Below, in pieces: positions 18,258 through 27,877 of a stretch of 64,000 nucleotides of DNA. The notes beneath the pieces are model-generated. The model saw only the letters and a program-made list of their open reading frames with translations. It was not told where the DNA came from and ran no database searches. A program made the position numbers and the translations under genes. Position 1 is the stretch's first letter. The number at the start of each line of letters is the position of its first letter. The stretch is from JBMOLL01 sp049325415 (GTDB taxonomy: Bacteria; Bacteroidota; Bacteroidia; Bacteroidales; GCA-2748055), in the NCBI GenBank assembly GCA_049325415.1, contig JBMOLL010000144.1, forward strand, positions 67,795 through 131,794, written 5' to 3'.

Positions 18258-19745
18258 ATGAAGATCGTACAGAGAGTGTTTCCTGTAATGTTTGCTGCCC
18301 TGTTAATCGCAGGTTGCGGAGGAGAGGATGTATCAAAGTCGGGAAAGGCTTCAACAACAACCGGTTGGGAGTACAATAATGCCGACAATGGTGGTTTTGA
18401 AGTCAAGACAGCCATGAACCAGGAAACAGGTCCGGGACTTACCCTGATTGAAGGGGGTACCTTTACCATGGGCCGGGTACAGGACGATGTTTTATATGAA
18501 TGGAACAACGTACCCAGAAGGGTTACCGTCAGTTCATTCTACATGGACATCACCGAGATCCGTAACGTGGACTATCGTGAATACATCCACTGGCTGCACA
18601 GGGTTTTCGGAGTAAACAATCCCCAGGTGGTACGGAACGCCATGCCCGATACACTGGTCTGGCGTGATCCCATGGCCTATAACGAACCCTTCGTTGAGTA
18701 TTATTTCCGTTATCCGAGCTATAATGAGTATCCCGTTGTCGGTGTAAACTGGCTGCAGGCCAACGACTATTGCCTCTGGAGGACCGACAGGGTCAACGAA
18801 ATGATCCTTGTTAACCTCGGGCATATTGCACTCTCTACCGATCAGCAGGACGAAAGGAACTTCAATACCGAGGCTTACATGTACAGCCTTTATAACCCCA
18901 CCATTGAAAATCCGGTTGAAAGTCTCGACCCGACCCAGGAATCCCGCCTCTACACCATCGAAGACGGCGTTTTCCTGCCGAAATACAGGCTCCCGACTGA
19001 AGCTGAATGGGAATTTGCCGCTCTCGGCCTTATCGGTAACTCGGTTGACGAGCTGGTCTGGGAAAGAAGGACCTATCCCTGGAACGGCCACAACGTACGT
19101 AACGACGACCCGAGGCATATGGGTGAGATGAGAGCCAACTTTACCAGGGGCAAAGGTGATATGATGGGTGTTGCAGGTAGTCTGAACGACAACGCCAGTA
19201 TTCCTGCCCCGGTGAAATCCTACTGGCCCAACGATTATGGCCTCTATTGTATGGCAGGTAACGTCAACGAGTGGGTACTCGATGTATACCGTCCGATGAC
19301 TTTCAATGATGTCAGCGGCTTCCAGCCTTTCCGCGGTAACGAATACGACAAGATGCAGCTCGATGCCAATAACAAGCCGATGCTTGACAGCCTTGGCCGT
19401 GTAAAACGCGTTCCCATCACTGAAGCCGATGCTGAAGGCCGTTACAACTACAGGAAATCGGATTACAGGAACTACCTCGACGGTGATATGACCTCCGTAT
19501 TTACCGAAGGTTCCCTTCATGATACCGCCGATTACCGTGGTTCAGGAAACATGTATGTATTCAACGACTATGAGCAGTCATCGCTGGTGAACGACAATGT
19601 ACGCGTTTACAAAGGTGGTTCATGGAAAGACAGGGCTTACTGGCTGAGCCCCGGTGAAAGAAGGTTCCTTCTGGAAACCGAATCCCGCGACGACCTTGGC
19701 TTCCGTTGCGCCATGACACGCGTTGGCAGCCCTTCAGGATTCTGA
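18258..19745 (+). CDS. gldJ: GldJ-like gliding/type IX secretion lipoprotein (SUMF1 fold)
   Basis: A 495-residue lipoprotein: signal peptide with lipobox LLIAGC, cysteine at about residue 20. The body is a formylglycine-generating-enzyme-like (SUMF1) domain: IEGGTFTMGRVQDD, LPTEAEWEFAALG, CMAGNVNEWVLDVY, YKGGSWKDRAYW, DDLGFRCAMT. GldJ and PorK/GldK share this non-enzymatic fold. The location next to porU/porV and just before murF supports GldJ over PorK. Required for gliding and/or type IX secretion in relatives. Followed by a strong terminator. Confidence 0.88.
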   Translation: MKIVQRVFPVMFAALLIAGCGGEDVSKSGKASTTTGWEYNNADNGGFEVKTAMNQETGPGLTLIEGGTFTMGRVQDDVLYEWNNVPRRVTVSSFYMDITEIRNVDYREYIHWLHRVFGVNNPQVVRNAMPDTLVWRDPMAYNEPFVEYYFRYPSYNEYPVVGVNWLQANDYCLWRTDRVNEMILVNLGHIALSTDQQDERNFNTEAYMYSLYNPTIENPVESLDPTQESRLYTIEDGVFLPKYRLPTEAEWEFAALGLIGNSVDELVWERRTYPWNGHNVRNDDPRHMGEMRANFTRGKGDMMGVAGSLNDNASIPAPVKSYWPNDYGLYCMAGNVNEWVLDVYRPMTFNDVSGFQPFRGNEYDKMQLDANNKPMLDSLGRVKRVPITEADAEGRYNYRKSDYRNYLDGDMTSVFTEGSLHDTADYRGSGNMYVFNDYEQSSLVNDNVRVYKGGSWKDRAYWLSPGERRFLLETESRDDLGFRCAMTRVGSPSGF

Positions 19746-19764
19746 TCAACTTCAACAAAAATAT

Positions 19765-19795
19765 AAAGGCTGTTCAAAGGACAGCCTTTTTTTTT
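19765..19795 (+). terminator. Rho-independent terminator after gldJ
   Basis: Nine-base stem AAAGGCTGT (19765-19773)/ACAGCCTTT (19781-19789) with a TCAAAGG loop, running into a T tract to 19795. It ends six bases before the murF ATG, so murF is either expressed by read-through or from a promoter hidden in gldJ. Confidence 0.9.
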
Positions 19796-19800
19796 AAGGT

Positions 19801-21105
19801 ATGGATATTGAACGTTTATACAGGGTCTATCTTGAGCATCCTCTGATTTGCACCGACAGCAGGGAAGTGAAGCCCGGTTCGCTTTTCTTTGCCCTGAAAG
19901 GAGGAAGTTTCGACGGTAACCGCTATGCTGCAGAGGCTCTCAGAAAAGGCGCTTTTGCTGCCGTTGTCGACGATCCGTCGATGGAAGGAATGAAGGATAT
20001 GATCGTTATGGGTGATGCCCTCCTTACCCTTCAGCGCCTGGCCCACCTTCACAGGGAAAGAACACGGATCAGGGTGATCGCCATCACCGGTACGAACGGG
20101 AAAACCACTACCAAAGAGCTGATCGCTGCCGTATTATCGGCAAAATACCGTACCCTGTTTACCCGGGGGAACCTGAATAACCATATCGGGGTTCCCTTAA
20201 CACTGCTCAGTATCCGGGATGAGGAAGTAGCCGTCATTGAGATGGGGGCCAATCATCCGGGTGAAATTGCACTATTGTCAGATATTGCCGATCCCGATGT
20301 CGGCCTGATCACCAATGTCGGAAAGGCCCACCTCGAAGGCTTCGGATCTTTTGAGGGAGTCATGGAAGCCAAGGGGGAGTTGTACGATTTTCTCGCGGAA
20401 AAAGAGGTTCCGGCACTGGTGAATACCTCCAACCCCTGGCTGATGAAGATGGCCGAAAAACGTGGGGTGGAGCGCATCCCCTACGCAGTCGGTGAGGGCG
20501 AAGGCATCTGCGGTAAGGTCAGCTCGACCGTTCCATGGATCACCTGTGAGGTCGATACCGGGATGGAAAACCTGGTGATCCCCACGAAGCTGGTGGGCTC
20601 ATATAATCTTGAGAACGTGCTGGCAGCGGTCGCAGCCGGAGTGTTTTTCAAAGTTCCTCCCGGGAAGATTGCGGGGGCCATCAGTTCATATCAGCCCGAG
20701 AATAAGCGGTCGCAACTTATAACGGGCCGCAGCAATACCCTGATCCTGGACGCCTACAATGCGAACCCCACCAGCATGATGAATGCGCTGGAGGATTTCG
20801 TAGCCAGTAAAGACCTGCCCCTGATGGTCATCCTTGGTGATATGCTTGAACTCGGCGCCGCTGCAGGGGAAGAGCATGACAGGATTGTCGGCTGGCTGAA
20901 AAAGCAGGGCGGGCTGAAGGTTTGCCTTGTAGGGCCGAACTTTGCGCGTGCAGCAGCCGGAATGAGCGATTGGAACCTGTTTCCGGATACGACCTCCTGT
21001 CTGGCCCATCTTGAACGGGAACGCCCGGGTGGTTACAGGATTCTGATCAAAGGAAGCCGGAAAATGTCACTGGAGGACACAACCAAAATCCTTCTGGATT
21101 GTTAA
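19801..21105 (+). CDS. murF: UDP-N-acetylmuramoyl-tripeptide--D-alanyl-D-alanine ligase
   Basis: A 434-residue cytoplasmic Mur ligase that adds D-Ala-D-Ala to the UDP-MurNAc-tripeptide in peptidoglycan synthesis. The Mur N-terminal domain contains DSREVKPGSLFFALKG, the ATP-binding loop is AITGTNGKTTTKELI, the central domain has IEMGANHPGEI and TNVGKAHLEGFGS, and the C-terminal domain has LDAYNANPTSM. It stands apart from other mur genes and next to gldJ. Starts six bases after the terminator. Confidence 0.96.
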   Translation: MDIERLYRVYLEHPLICTDSREVKPGSLFFALKGGSFDGNRYAAEALRKGAFAAVVDDPSMEGMKDMIVMGDALLTLQRLAHLHRERTRIRVIAITGTNGKTTTKELIAAVLSAKYRTLFTRGNLNNHIGVPLTLLSIRDEEVAVIEMGANHPGEIALLSDIADPDVGLITNVGKAHLEGFGSFEGVMEAKGELYDFLAEKEVPALVNTSNPWLMKMAEKRGVERIPYAVGEGEGICGKVSSTVPWITCEVDTGMENLVIPTKLVGSYNLENVLAAVAAGVFFKVPPGKIAGAISSYQPENKRSQLITGRSNTLILDAYNANPTSMMNALEDFVASKDLPLMVILGDMLELGAAAGEEHDRIVGWLKKQGGLKVCLVGPNFARAAAGMSDWNLFPDTTSCLAHLERERPGGYRILIKGSRKMSLEDTTKILLDC

Positions 21106-21132
21106 TAACCTTTACCCCAAATTTATATTACT

Positions 21133-21804
21133 ATGCCAAACAAATTAATGGACCCTATCGGACGATTAATGGGTCTGCGCTATAAATCACATCCCTGGCA
21201 CGGCGTGGAGATCGGAGCAGATGCTCCTGAGATCATTACCTGTTTTATTGAGATGGTTCCCCGGGATACGGTGAAATATGAAGTGGATAAGGTAACGGGT
21301 TACCTGAAGATCGACCGTCCGCAGAAATACAGCAATACGGTTCCGGCGCTTTACGGGTTTATACCCCAGACTTTCAGCGGGGAACTGGTAGCCGACCTGA
21401 GCAGGGAAAGGACCGGCGACAGCAGTATTATGGGCGATAGCGACCCGATTGATATCTGCATCCTCACCGAAAAGGAAATCACCCATGGCGACATCCTGGT
21501 GAAGGCGCGGCCGATTGGCGGATTCCGCATGATCGACAAAAACCAGGCCGACGACAAGATTATCGCCGTTCTGAATAATGATGCGCTTTATGAAGGTTTT
21601 CTTGATATTAAGGATGTGCCACAGCGCGTCGTCGACCGACTCAAACACTATTTCCTCACCTATAAGGATCTGCCGGGGAATCCCGCCGATGTTCAGATCA
21701 CGCACGTATACGGAAAGGAAGAGGCAATGGACCTGATCCGTCGTTCGGTGGATGATTATCGCAAGAAGTTCGAGAACCTCGACAATCTGCTGTCGGCGGT
21801 CTGA
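21133..21804 (+). CDS. ppa: Inorganic pyrophosphatase (family I)
   Basis: A 223-residue soluble pyrophosphatase that hydrolyses pyrophosphate to phosphate. The metal-binding motif is GDSDPIDICIL, near residue 101, and the family signature continues in VPALYGFIPQTF and KARPIGGFRMIDK. It is somewhat longer than E. coli Ppa (about 175 residues), as in many Bacteroidota. It ends 40 bases from the convergent acyl-CoA synthetase gene. Confidence 0.92.
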   Translation: MPNKLMDPIGRLMGLRYKSHPWHGVEIGADAPEIITCFIEMVPRDTVKYEVDKVTGYLKIDRPQKYSNTVPALYGFIPQTFSGELVADLSRERTGDSSIMGDSDPIDICILTEKEITHGDILVKARPIGGFRMIDKNQADDKIIAVLNNDALYEGFLDIKDVPQRVVDRLKHYFLTYKDLPGNPADVQITHVYGKEEAMDLIRRSVDDYRKKFENLDNLLSAV

Positions 21805-21844
21805 AAAGTCCGCTTACCCTTTCTGCTTAATACAGAATCAGCGC

Positions 21845-23572
21845 TCAGTCGTTGTACAGATAGCGCTTGATCTTCAGGGTGGGCGTTTTTTCAAACGGCG
21901 TGGCCTGGACCATGATCAGCTGAAGTCTCGAATTCTTTGAAACATGCAGGTTGACCTGGTTCATCAGCTCAAGGAGCAACTCATCGGTTTTTTCCTGGAT
22001 ATGCTGCTGAAAATCCTGGGCGTTGTTCTTCAGGTCCTGGAATTTCTTTTCGAGGATCTCATAGTTCAGATGAACCTTGGCCACCAGTTTGCCTTTTACC
22101 TGGAGAACCAGTGATTCACTGACATAATCATAGCTGTTGATCACGGCCTCAATTTCTTCAGGGTAGATATTTTCCCCGTTCGGTCCGAGGATCATGTTCT
22201 TAAGCCTACCTTTTATATAGATGATGTCTTTTTTGTTCTGGATGGCCAGGTCGCCGGTCCGGAAATAGCCATCGGCTGTAAAGACCTCGGCAGTCCGCTC
22301 GGGATCATTGTAATAGCCTTTCATGATGTTATCACCTTTCACGACAATCTCGCCTTCACCCGTTACGGGGTCGGGGTTGTCGAGGCGCAGATCCACGCCT
22401 TTGGCCACTTTACCTACCGAACGGTAGACGGCACCTGACGGATTAAACCCGGCAAGAAGGGGCGAGGTCTCGGTGAGTCCGTACCCGATGGCATACGGGA
22501 AGCCGGCTTCGATAAGGAATTTCTCTGCATCCGGGGCGAGGGGAGCGCCTCCGATTCCGAAGAAGCGGATCCGGCCACCGAAAAAGGCCATCAGTTTCCG
22601 GCCTGCAGCACGGTAAAGGATCTTTCTCACCGGGGCGATCCGGATGAGATTGCGAAGGAAAAATGAATTATTAAAGGTGTCCCGAACCTTGCTCCGGTAG
22701 ATTTTCTCCATGATCAGGGGAACGGTCAGCATGGTCGTCGGACGGAGTTTCTGAAGGATCGGAGCCAGGTAGGATGCGGTCGGGGCCTTCTCAATATAAT
22801 GGACCGATGCTCCGCTCGACACAGCAAGCACCATACCGATAGTGCATTCGTAGGTATGGGCCAGGGGGAGGATGGAGAGGAAAACATCATCGCTGAGCAC
22901 TTTATGCATCATCTCCGACTGCCAGGTATTGAATGCGATGTTCCTGTGGGTCAGCATAACGCCCTTTGATCTGCCGGTGGTACCGGAGGTATAGATTATG
23001 GAGGCCAGGTCATCGGGAGTGCCCTTGAAGAAGCTGTCTTCTTTTTCCAGGAAACGCCGGTCGACCGAAAGTTTTTCGATAGCCTTTCCGGAGCCTGCAT
23101 TGACGATCAGGCCGTTTTCCGTTTCAGCCATACTGAAGTCTTCGGCCATAATTACATGACGCACACAGGAAGGAATGCCGTCTTTTACTTTGGGAAGCAT
23201 TTTGGCGGAGATAACCAGAATTTTCGCCCCGGAATGTTCGATGATCGAGTTAATCTCCTTCGGCTGGAATTCAACGAGGATAGGAACCGTCACTCCACCG
23301 GCAATCAGTGTCCCGAACCATGAGGCTACCCAGTGCGGGGTGTTTTCGCTCAGGATCACAACCCGTTCACCGGCTTTCATGTCGAGGCTGTGCAGGATGG
23401 TGGCCACGTGCATGGAAAGGTCGTAGAACTCAGAATAGGTGTAGGAAAAAGCTCCTGCGATGGCAAAGGAAGTTTTTTCTCCGTATTTTTCAGCGCTCTG
23501 TTTGAGGAACTGTGGAAGGTACAGGATCATATCCTGTCCGTTTTCCGTCATACTCATCCCATTATCTTTCAT
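21845..23572 (-). CDS. AMP-forming acyl-CoA synthetase (long-chain fatty acid--CoA ligase type)
   Basis: A 575-residue adenylate-forming enzyme. The P-loop-like motif is IIYTSGTTGRSKGVMLTHRN, the A5 motif is GYGLTETSPLL and the A7 motif TGDLAI, with the late hinge region IKGRLKNMILGPNGENIYPEEIE. It activates a carboxylate, probably a fatty acid, through an acyl-AMP to the CoA thioester. The chain-length preference cannot be read from the sequence. It lies downstream of a glycosyltransferase on the same strand with a 20-base gap. Confidence 0.9.
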   Translation of the reverse strand: MKDNGMSMTENGQDMILYLPQFLKQSAEKYGEKTSFAIAGAFSYTYSEFYDLSMHVATILHSLDMKAGERVVILSENTPHWVASWFGTLIAGGVTVPILVEFQPKEINSIIEHSGAKILVISAKMLPKVKDGIPSCVRHVIMAEDFSMAETENGLIVNAGSGKAIEKLSVDRRFLEKEDSFFKGTPDDLASIIYTSGTTGRSKGVMLTHRNIAFNTWQSEMMHKVLSDDVFLSILPLAHTYECTIGMVLAVSSGASVHYIEKAPTASYLAPILQKLRPTTMLTVPLIMEKIYRSKVRDTFNNSFFLRNLIRIAPVRKILYRAAGRKLMAFFGGRIRFFGIGGAPLAPDAEKFLIEAGFPYAIGYGLTETSPLLAGFNPSGAVYRSVGKVAKGVDLRLDNPDPVTGEGEIVVKGDNIMKGYYNDPERTAEVFTADGYFRTGDLAIQNKKDIIYIKGRLKNMILGPNGENIYPEEIEAVINSYDYVSESLVLQVKGKLVAKVHLNYEILEKKFQDLKNNAQDFQQHIQEKTDELLLELMNQVNLHVSKNSRLQLIMVQATPFEKTPTLKIKRYLYND

Positions 23573-23592
23573 ATCTTACCGTTTCGCTCATT

Positions 23593-24642
23593 TTACTTGA
23601 TCATCTTCACTTTTCCCGGAAACTGTTTTCTCAGGCTGTCAAATGTTTTATGTCCCAGGAGGAAAAAATCCAGCACAACGCTTGCCGGATATATTTCCGC
23701 AAAGGTAGTGCTTTTTGGGATTTCACCATCCAGGTGAATACCCCTGTATTTTGACCTGTTTTTAATAAAATCCCTGTGTGCCCTCACAACTGCCTTAAAC
23801 TCAGGTATAGACGGTCTGAAGAGAAAGCGAAGGGCAGAGACAAGATCCAGTGCAGTCCGCATGGCCAGGACCAGCTTTCGTCGTTCCGGTGGCAGGTTTT
23901 TATAAAGCAGGAACAGGTTATTCCTGAAATTCAGGTAGGTTTTTGCAGGGTTACTTTTGGAGAGTGTTCCGCCTCCGACATGCCATACTTTAGATCCGGG
24001 ATGATAATATATGGTGTAGCCCATCCTTTTCAGTCGCCAGCAAAGATCAATTTCTTCCATATGGGCAAAGAAATCTTCATCGAGGCCACCGGCTGCATGG
24101 AACAGCTCTGCCCTTACCAGCAGGCAGGCTCCCGATCCCCAGAAGATCTCACTGATCCTGTCGAACTGCCCGTGATCCTCCTCCAGTTTGTCGAAGACCC
24201 TTCCCCTGCAGAAGGCATAGCCATAGCGGTCGATAAAACCACCCGCCCCGCCGGCGTATTCAAAATACTCCTGCCTGTAGTAATCCATGATCTTGGGAGT
24301 TACCGCAGCTGCCCCGGGGGTCTCATCCATAAAGCGGATGAGGGGTTCCAGCCAGCCCTCCGGTACTTCGATGTCGGAGTTGAGGAGAAGATAATAGTCG
24401 GCGCTGATCTGTTTCAGGGCCCGGTTGTATCCGCCCGTGAATCCATAATTTTTATCGAGGCGGATCAGTTCGGCTTCGGGAAAGTCCTTTTCCACAAGCT
24501 CTGCAGAGTGATCAGTGGAACCGTTATCGGCAATCACCACACGCACGCCTTCCATGCGGCTGTGCGCAAGGACCGAAGGGAGGAACTTCTGAAGGAAGTG
24601 CGCACCGTTCCAGTTAAGTATGACTATCGCTGTCTGACTCAT
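23593..24642 (-). CDS. Family 2 glycosyltransferase
   Basis: A 349-residue GT-A glycosyltransferase: AIVILNWNGAHFLQKFLPSV at the start, nucleotide-sugar contacts in VIADNGSTDHSAEL, the metal motif region LLLNSDIEVPEGW, and EIDLCWRLKRMGY as the acceptor-side ED motif. It resembles rhamnosyltransferase-like GT2 enzymes of surface polysaccharide synthesis. No membrane segment is obvious. The start overlaps the upstream inositol-phosphatase stop by four bases, so they are co-transcribed. Donor and acceptor sugars unknown. Confidence 0.92.
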   Translation of the reverse strand: MSQTAIVILNWNGAHFLQKFLPSVLAHSRMEGVRVVIADNGSTDHSAELVEKDFPEAELIRLDKNYGFTGGYNRALKQISADYYLLLNSDIEVPEGWLEPLIRFMDETPGAAAVTPKIMDYYRQEYFEYAGGAGGFIDRYGYAFCRGRVFDKLEEDHGQFDRISEIFWGSGACLLVRAELFHAAGGLDEDFFAHMEEIDLCWRLKRMGYTIYYHPGSKVWHVGGGTLSKSNPAKTYLNFRNNLFLLYKNLPPERRKLVLAMRTALDLVSALRFLFRPSIPEFKAVVRAHRDFIKNRSKYRGIHLDGEIPKSTTFAEIYPASVVLDFFLLGHKTFDSLRKQFPGKVKMIK

Positions 24643-25436
24643 CCTTTGTGGATCATCCGGTAGACTGTCTGCTGGAACTCATCGTGATTCAGACCGTTCG
24701 AACAGATTATTTCTCCCCCGAAAAGATAATCATTTTTTCCCTGAAAATCGGTGACCCTGCCACCTGCTTCGCGCAGTATGACGATGCCTGCCGCTACATC
24801 CCAGGGACTCAGTCCGTATTCATAGAAACCGTCATACCTGCCACAGGCCACATAGGCAATATCGGTAGCCGCCGATCCCAGCCGGCGCAGGCCGTGAGAG
24901 TTCTTCATGAACCAGTCGACCGTTTCCATAAACGCTTCGATATGCTCATAATTGGAATAGGGGAATCCGGTGGCAATCAGGCTCTCGTCGATGCTTGGCA
25001 CCTGGCTCACCCGGATCGCCTTTCCGTTCAGGTAGGCACCGCCTCCCTTCCATGCGTAGAAACAGGCATCTTCATTGATTTCGTAGATTACGCCTGCCAC
25101 CAGTTCATCGTTATCCAGCAAACCTATGCTGACCGCAAAAGGTGGGGCTCCGTGGATGAAATTGGTGGTGCCGTCGAGCGGATCAATCACCCAGTTCAGA
25201 CGCTCGCCCTTTTTGCTGCTGGTGCCTTCTTCGGCAATAAAGCCGGATTCCGGAAGCAGGAGCGCCAGTTTTTTTACAAGGAGGAGTTCGGTCTGCTTAT
25301 CCACCTCCGTCACAAAGTTGTGTTTTCCCTTTGTTTCGATCCGGAATCCCTCCCGGTTCAGATGCTGTTCCCGGATAAACTTCCCGGCTTCGATGGCAAG
25401 GTCCTTTACTGCCAGACAAATTTCTTTATATTCCAT
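24639..25436 (-). CDS. Inositol-1-monophosphatase family protein
   Basis: About 265 residues from the ATG at 25436; an upstream ATG at 25454 would add six residues. Metal-binding motifs are complete: EVDKQTE, WVIDPLDGTTNFIHG and SPWDVAAGIVILREAGG. Members hydrolyse inositol monophosphate or related phosphates (SuhB, HisN, CysQ subfamilies). The exact substrate is not decided. It lies in a run with mtaB upstream and the glycosyltransferase downstream. Confidence 0.92.
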   Translation of the reverse strand: MEYKEICLAVKDLAIEAGKFIREQHLNREGFRIETKGKHNFVTEVDKQTELLLVKKLALLLPESGFIAEEGTSSKKGERLNWVIDPLDGTTNFIHGAPPFAVSIGLLDNDELVAGVIYEINEDACFYAWKGGGAYLNGKAIRVSQVPSIDESLIATGFPYSNYEHIEAFMETVDWFMKNSHGLRRLGSAATDIAYVACGRYDGFYEYGLSPWDVAAGIVILREAGGRVTDFQGKNDYLFGGEIICSNGLNHDEFQQTVYRMIHKG

Positions 25437-25456
25437 TCTTACGTTTATTACCATGT

Positions 25457-26767
25457 TTAATGACCGGGTATGACCGCGCTGATCACGCCTTCGCTGTCGG
25501 CAGTTGCCAGTTTGACTTCCCGGATCTCACCGATGAGTGCTTCCCTGAACGGAATGACCACCTTCAGGTAGTTCTCGGTCCAGCCCGAGATCATCCCGTC
25601 TTTTTCCTTTGATTCGAACAGTACGTCGGCCCGGCGACCTGTATTTCTTGCGGCAAAACCAATGCGTTTCCTTTCGGAGAGCAGGTGGAGCCTGTTGCTG
25701 CGCTGTTCAATAACGGTCGGGTCGACCATACCTGAGAAGGCAGCGGCACGGGTGTTTTTGCGCGAGGAAAAGGAGAACACGTGCAGGTAACTCAGGTCCA
25801 GCGAGGACAAAAAGCGGTAGGTTTCTTCAAAATCCTCGTCGGTTTCGCCGGGGAAGCCCACGATCACATCCGTTCCGATCCCGGCAAGCGGCATCACCTT
25901 CCGGATGCGGTCTACTCTCCCGGCAAAGAGTGAGGTATTGTATTTCCTTTGCATCAGTTTCAGGATCTTATCGGAGCCCGACTGCAGCGGGATGTGGAAA
26001 TGAGGCAGGAATTTACTGCTGCCAGCGACAAAATCTATGATATCATCATCGATCAGGTTGGGCTCGATCGAGGAGATCCGGTAACGGTCGATCCCTTCTA
26101 CCTTATCCAGTTCCCGGAGGAGCTCCAGGAAGGTCTCGTCCTGCTTTCGGCCGAACTCCCCGATATTCACCCCTGTAAGAACGATTTCCCTTATCCCGGA
26201 AGCGGCAATCTCACGCGCCCTTTCCACTGTGCCGGCAATAGTGCCGCTGCGGCTTCGTCCCCGTGCAAAAGGGATGGTACAGTAGGAACAGAAATAGTCG
26301 CAGCCATCCTGGATTTTCAGGAAAGAGCGTGTGCGGCCCGAGGTGGAGTAGGCCGGTTCGAATGCTTCGGCTTTTTTGGAAGGGGATACAAGGACCTCGG
26401 GTTCCTCCTGTTTGTCGAAGGAGGAGTAGAGATCGAACAGCCGGAACTTTTCCTGTGTGCCGAGTATGGCATCCACGCCCCTGATTTTTTTTATTTCTTC
26501 GGCCTGCAGCTGGGCATAACAACCGGCGACAGCCACAAAGGCCCCGGGTGCCTGGCGAATGGCCCTGCGGATCGCCGTCCGGCATTTCTTATCGGCCTGG
26601 GCAGTTACGGTGCAGGAATTTATGATGTATACATCGGCCTTTTCGCCGAAGCCGACCTGTTCATAGCCCCGTTCGGCAAACTGCCGTGCTATGGTGGCCG
26701 TTTCGGCAAAATTCAGCTTGCAGCCCAGGGTGTAAAAGGCAACTTTTCCGCTTGAACCCTCTTTCAT
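25457..26767 (-). CDS. mtaB: tRNA t6A37 methylthiotransferase MtaB
   Basis: A 436-residue radical-SAM enzyme that adds a methylthio group to t6A at position 37 of ANN-decoding tRNAs. The N-terminal UPF0004 domain binds the auxiliary cluster through GCKLN, SCTVTAQADKKC and VAGCY. The radical-SAM cluster motif is CDYFCSYCTIPFARGRSRS, and a TRAM-type RNA-binding domain ends the protein. The GCKLN start and TVTAQADKKCR favour MtaB over MiaB and RimO. First gene of a four-gene minus-strand run. Confidence 0.94.
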   Translation of the reverse strand: MKEGSSGKVAFYTLGCKLNFAETATIARQFAERGYEQVGFGEKADVYIINSCTVTAQADKKCRTAIRRAIRQAPGAFVAVAGCYAQLQAEEIKKIRGVDAILGTQEKFRLFDLYSSFDKQEEPEVLVSPSKKAEAFEPAYSTSGRTRSFLKIQDGCDYFCSYCTIPFARGRSRSGTIAGTVERAREIAASGIREIVLTGVNIGEFGRKQDETFLELLRELDKVEGIDRYRISSIEPNLIDDDIIDFVAGSSKFLPHFHIPLQSGSDKILKLMQRKYNTSLFAGRVDRIRKVMPLAGIGTDVIVGFPGETDEDFEETYRFLSSLDLSYLHVFSFSSRKNTRAAAFSGMVDPTVIEQRSNRLHLLSERKRIGFAARNTGRRADVLFESKEKDGMISGWTENYLKVVIPFREALIGEIREVKLATADSEGVISAVIPGH

Positions 26768-27067
26768 ATTTCTTTCATTTCATACCCTTCCGTCAGAAAG
26801 AGAGTGCAAAGTAAACGATTTCACGGTAGAAATTGACACATCCTTTGATCTTAAATACTTCATTGGATATTTAGCACCTTTGAAAAACGGAACAAAAGGG
26901 CTTTAAAAAGGATGAACTGATAAGGTATTGGTCTGATAGCTCAGTTATGTTTTTATGCAACAGGAAATTCCAGTTTTATTTTAGAATTTGCAGCGCAAAA
27001 TCAATACTATGTCTTTCCTGAAAACTTTCAATATCGAATTACTCAGAAAATTCCTGGTACAAACATT
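26768..27067. other. AT-rich gap, no credible gene
   Basis: 300 bases between mtaB and the TPR lipoprotein gene. A 30-codon plus-strand ORF at 27008-27100 overlaps the 3' end of the lipoprotein gene on the other strand and has no recognisable product. The region is clearly richer in A and T than its surroundings and belongs to the same insert as the next gene. Confidence 0.6.
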
Positions 27068-27877
27068 TCATTTCTGCATCTTAATATCCTCAATGGCATA
27101 ACAATTTCCAAGAGTTACGGCTTTATTTAAATCCTTTTGAGCATTTATACTATCTCCTAAATATTGGTATATAACAGATCTGATATAATAACTCATATCA
27201 TTCAAGGAATCAAGGTCTATAGATTTTGTTAAATCAGAAATACCACCAGATTTATCTCCCTGATTATACTTTGCAAAAGCTCTATTATAATAAATGATAG
27301 AGTTTTCCGGATCAAGTTTAATTGCAACACTATAAAAAATTACTGCGCTGTCAAAATTATTTTGCAAAAAATATGAATGCGCAATTTTACTTGAAATTAT
27401 GGCATCCTGCTTGATTCTAAATGCTTCATTATAAAAGTATCTGGCTTCTTTATAGCGAAATGAATCTATCAGAATGTCTCCAATACCTGTATAGCCATAA
27501 GGATTTTTATCCATAAAAATTGCTTTTCGGAAATCATCGACAGCATTATCATGATTTAAAAGAATTTGTTCTATATTGCCTCGAGATACGAAATAATCTG
27601 AAAATGTTGAGTCTAAACCAATTGCAATGTTGATATTATCAAGTGCTTCGGCATATTTTTTCTGAGCAAAATATGTTTTTGTCTTTAAGTAATAGCTGAT
27701 GGACGAATTAGGATATTCCTTTGAAATTTGCTCATAAACATCGATCGCCCTCTGGTAGTTACCATTTTTCATATAAGACTCACCTTCTAAAACCAGTTCT
27801 GGTATTTTATTCTTACTACAAGAAAGTATTCCAGAGATTAGAATAGAGATTAACAGTAATTTAAAGAATTTCATCAT
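27068..27877 (-). CDS. TPR-repeat lipoprotein in AT-rich insert
   Basis: A 269-residue lipoprotein with signal peptide and lipobox ISGILSC, then about six tetratricopeptide repeats (for example YMKNGNYQRAIDVYEQISKE, KKYAEALDNINIAIGLD, NFDSAVIFYSVAIKLDPEN). TPRs bind other proteins, so a periplasmic scaffold role is plausible. Its codons and flanks are markedly AT-rich compared with mtaB and folC on either side, which suggests acquisition by transfer. No partner gene is nearby. Function unknown. Confidence 0.85.
   Translation of the reverse strand: MMKFFKLLLISILISGILSCSKNKIPELVLEGESYMKNGNYQRAIDVYEQISKEYPNSSISYYLKTKTYFAQKKYAEALDNINIAIGLDSTFSDYFVSRGNIEQILLNHDNAVDDFRKAIFMDKNPYGYTGIGDILIDSFRYKEARYFYNEAFRIKQDAIISSKIAHSYFLQNNFDSAVIFYSVAIKLDPENSIIYYNRAFAKYNQGDKSGGISDLTKSIDLDSLNDMSYYIRSVIYQYLGDSINAQKDLNKAVTLGNCYAIEDIKMQK

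Noticed and set aside
27008..27100. 30-codon plus-strand ORF (MSFLKTFNIELLRKFL...)
   Set aside because: Overlaps the 3' end of the TPR lipoprotein gene, has no known homology by eye and lies in AT-rich sequence where short frames arise by chance.
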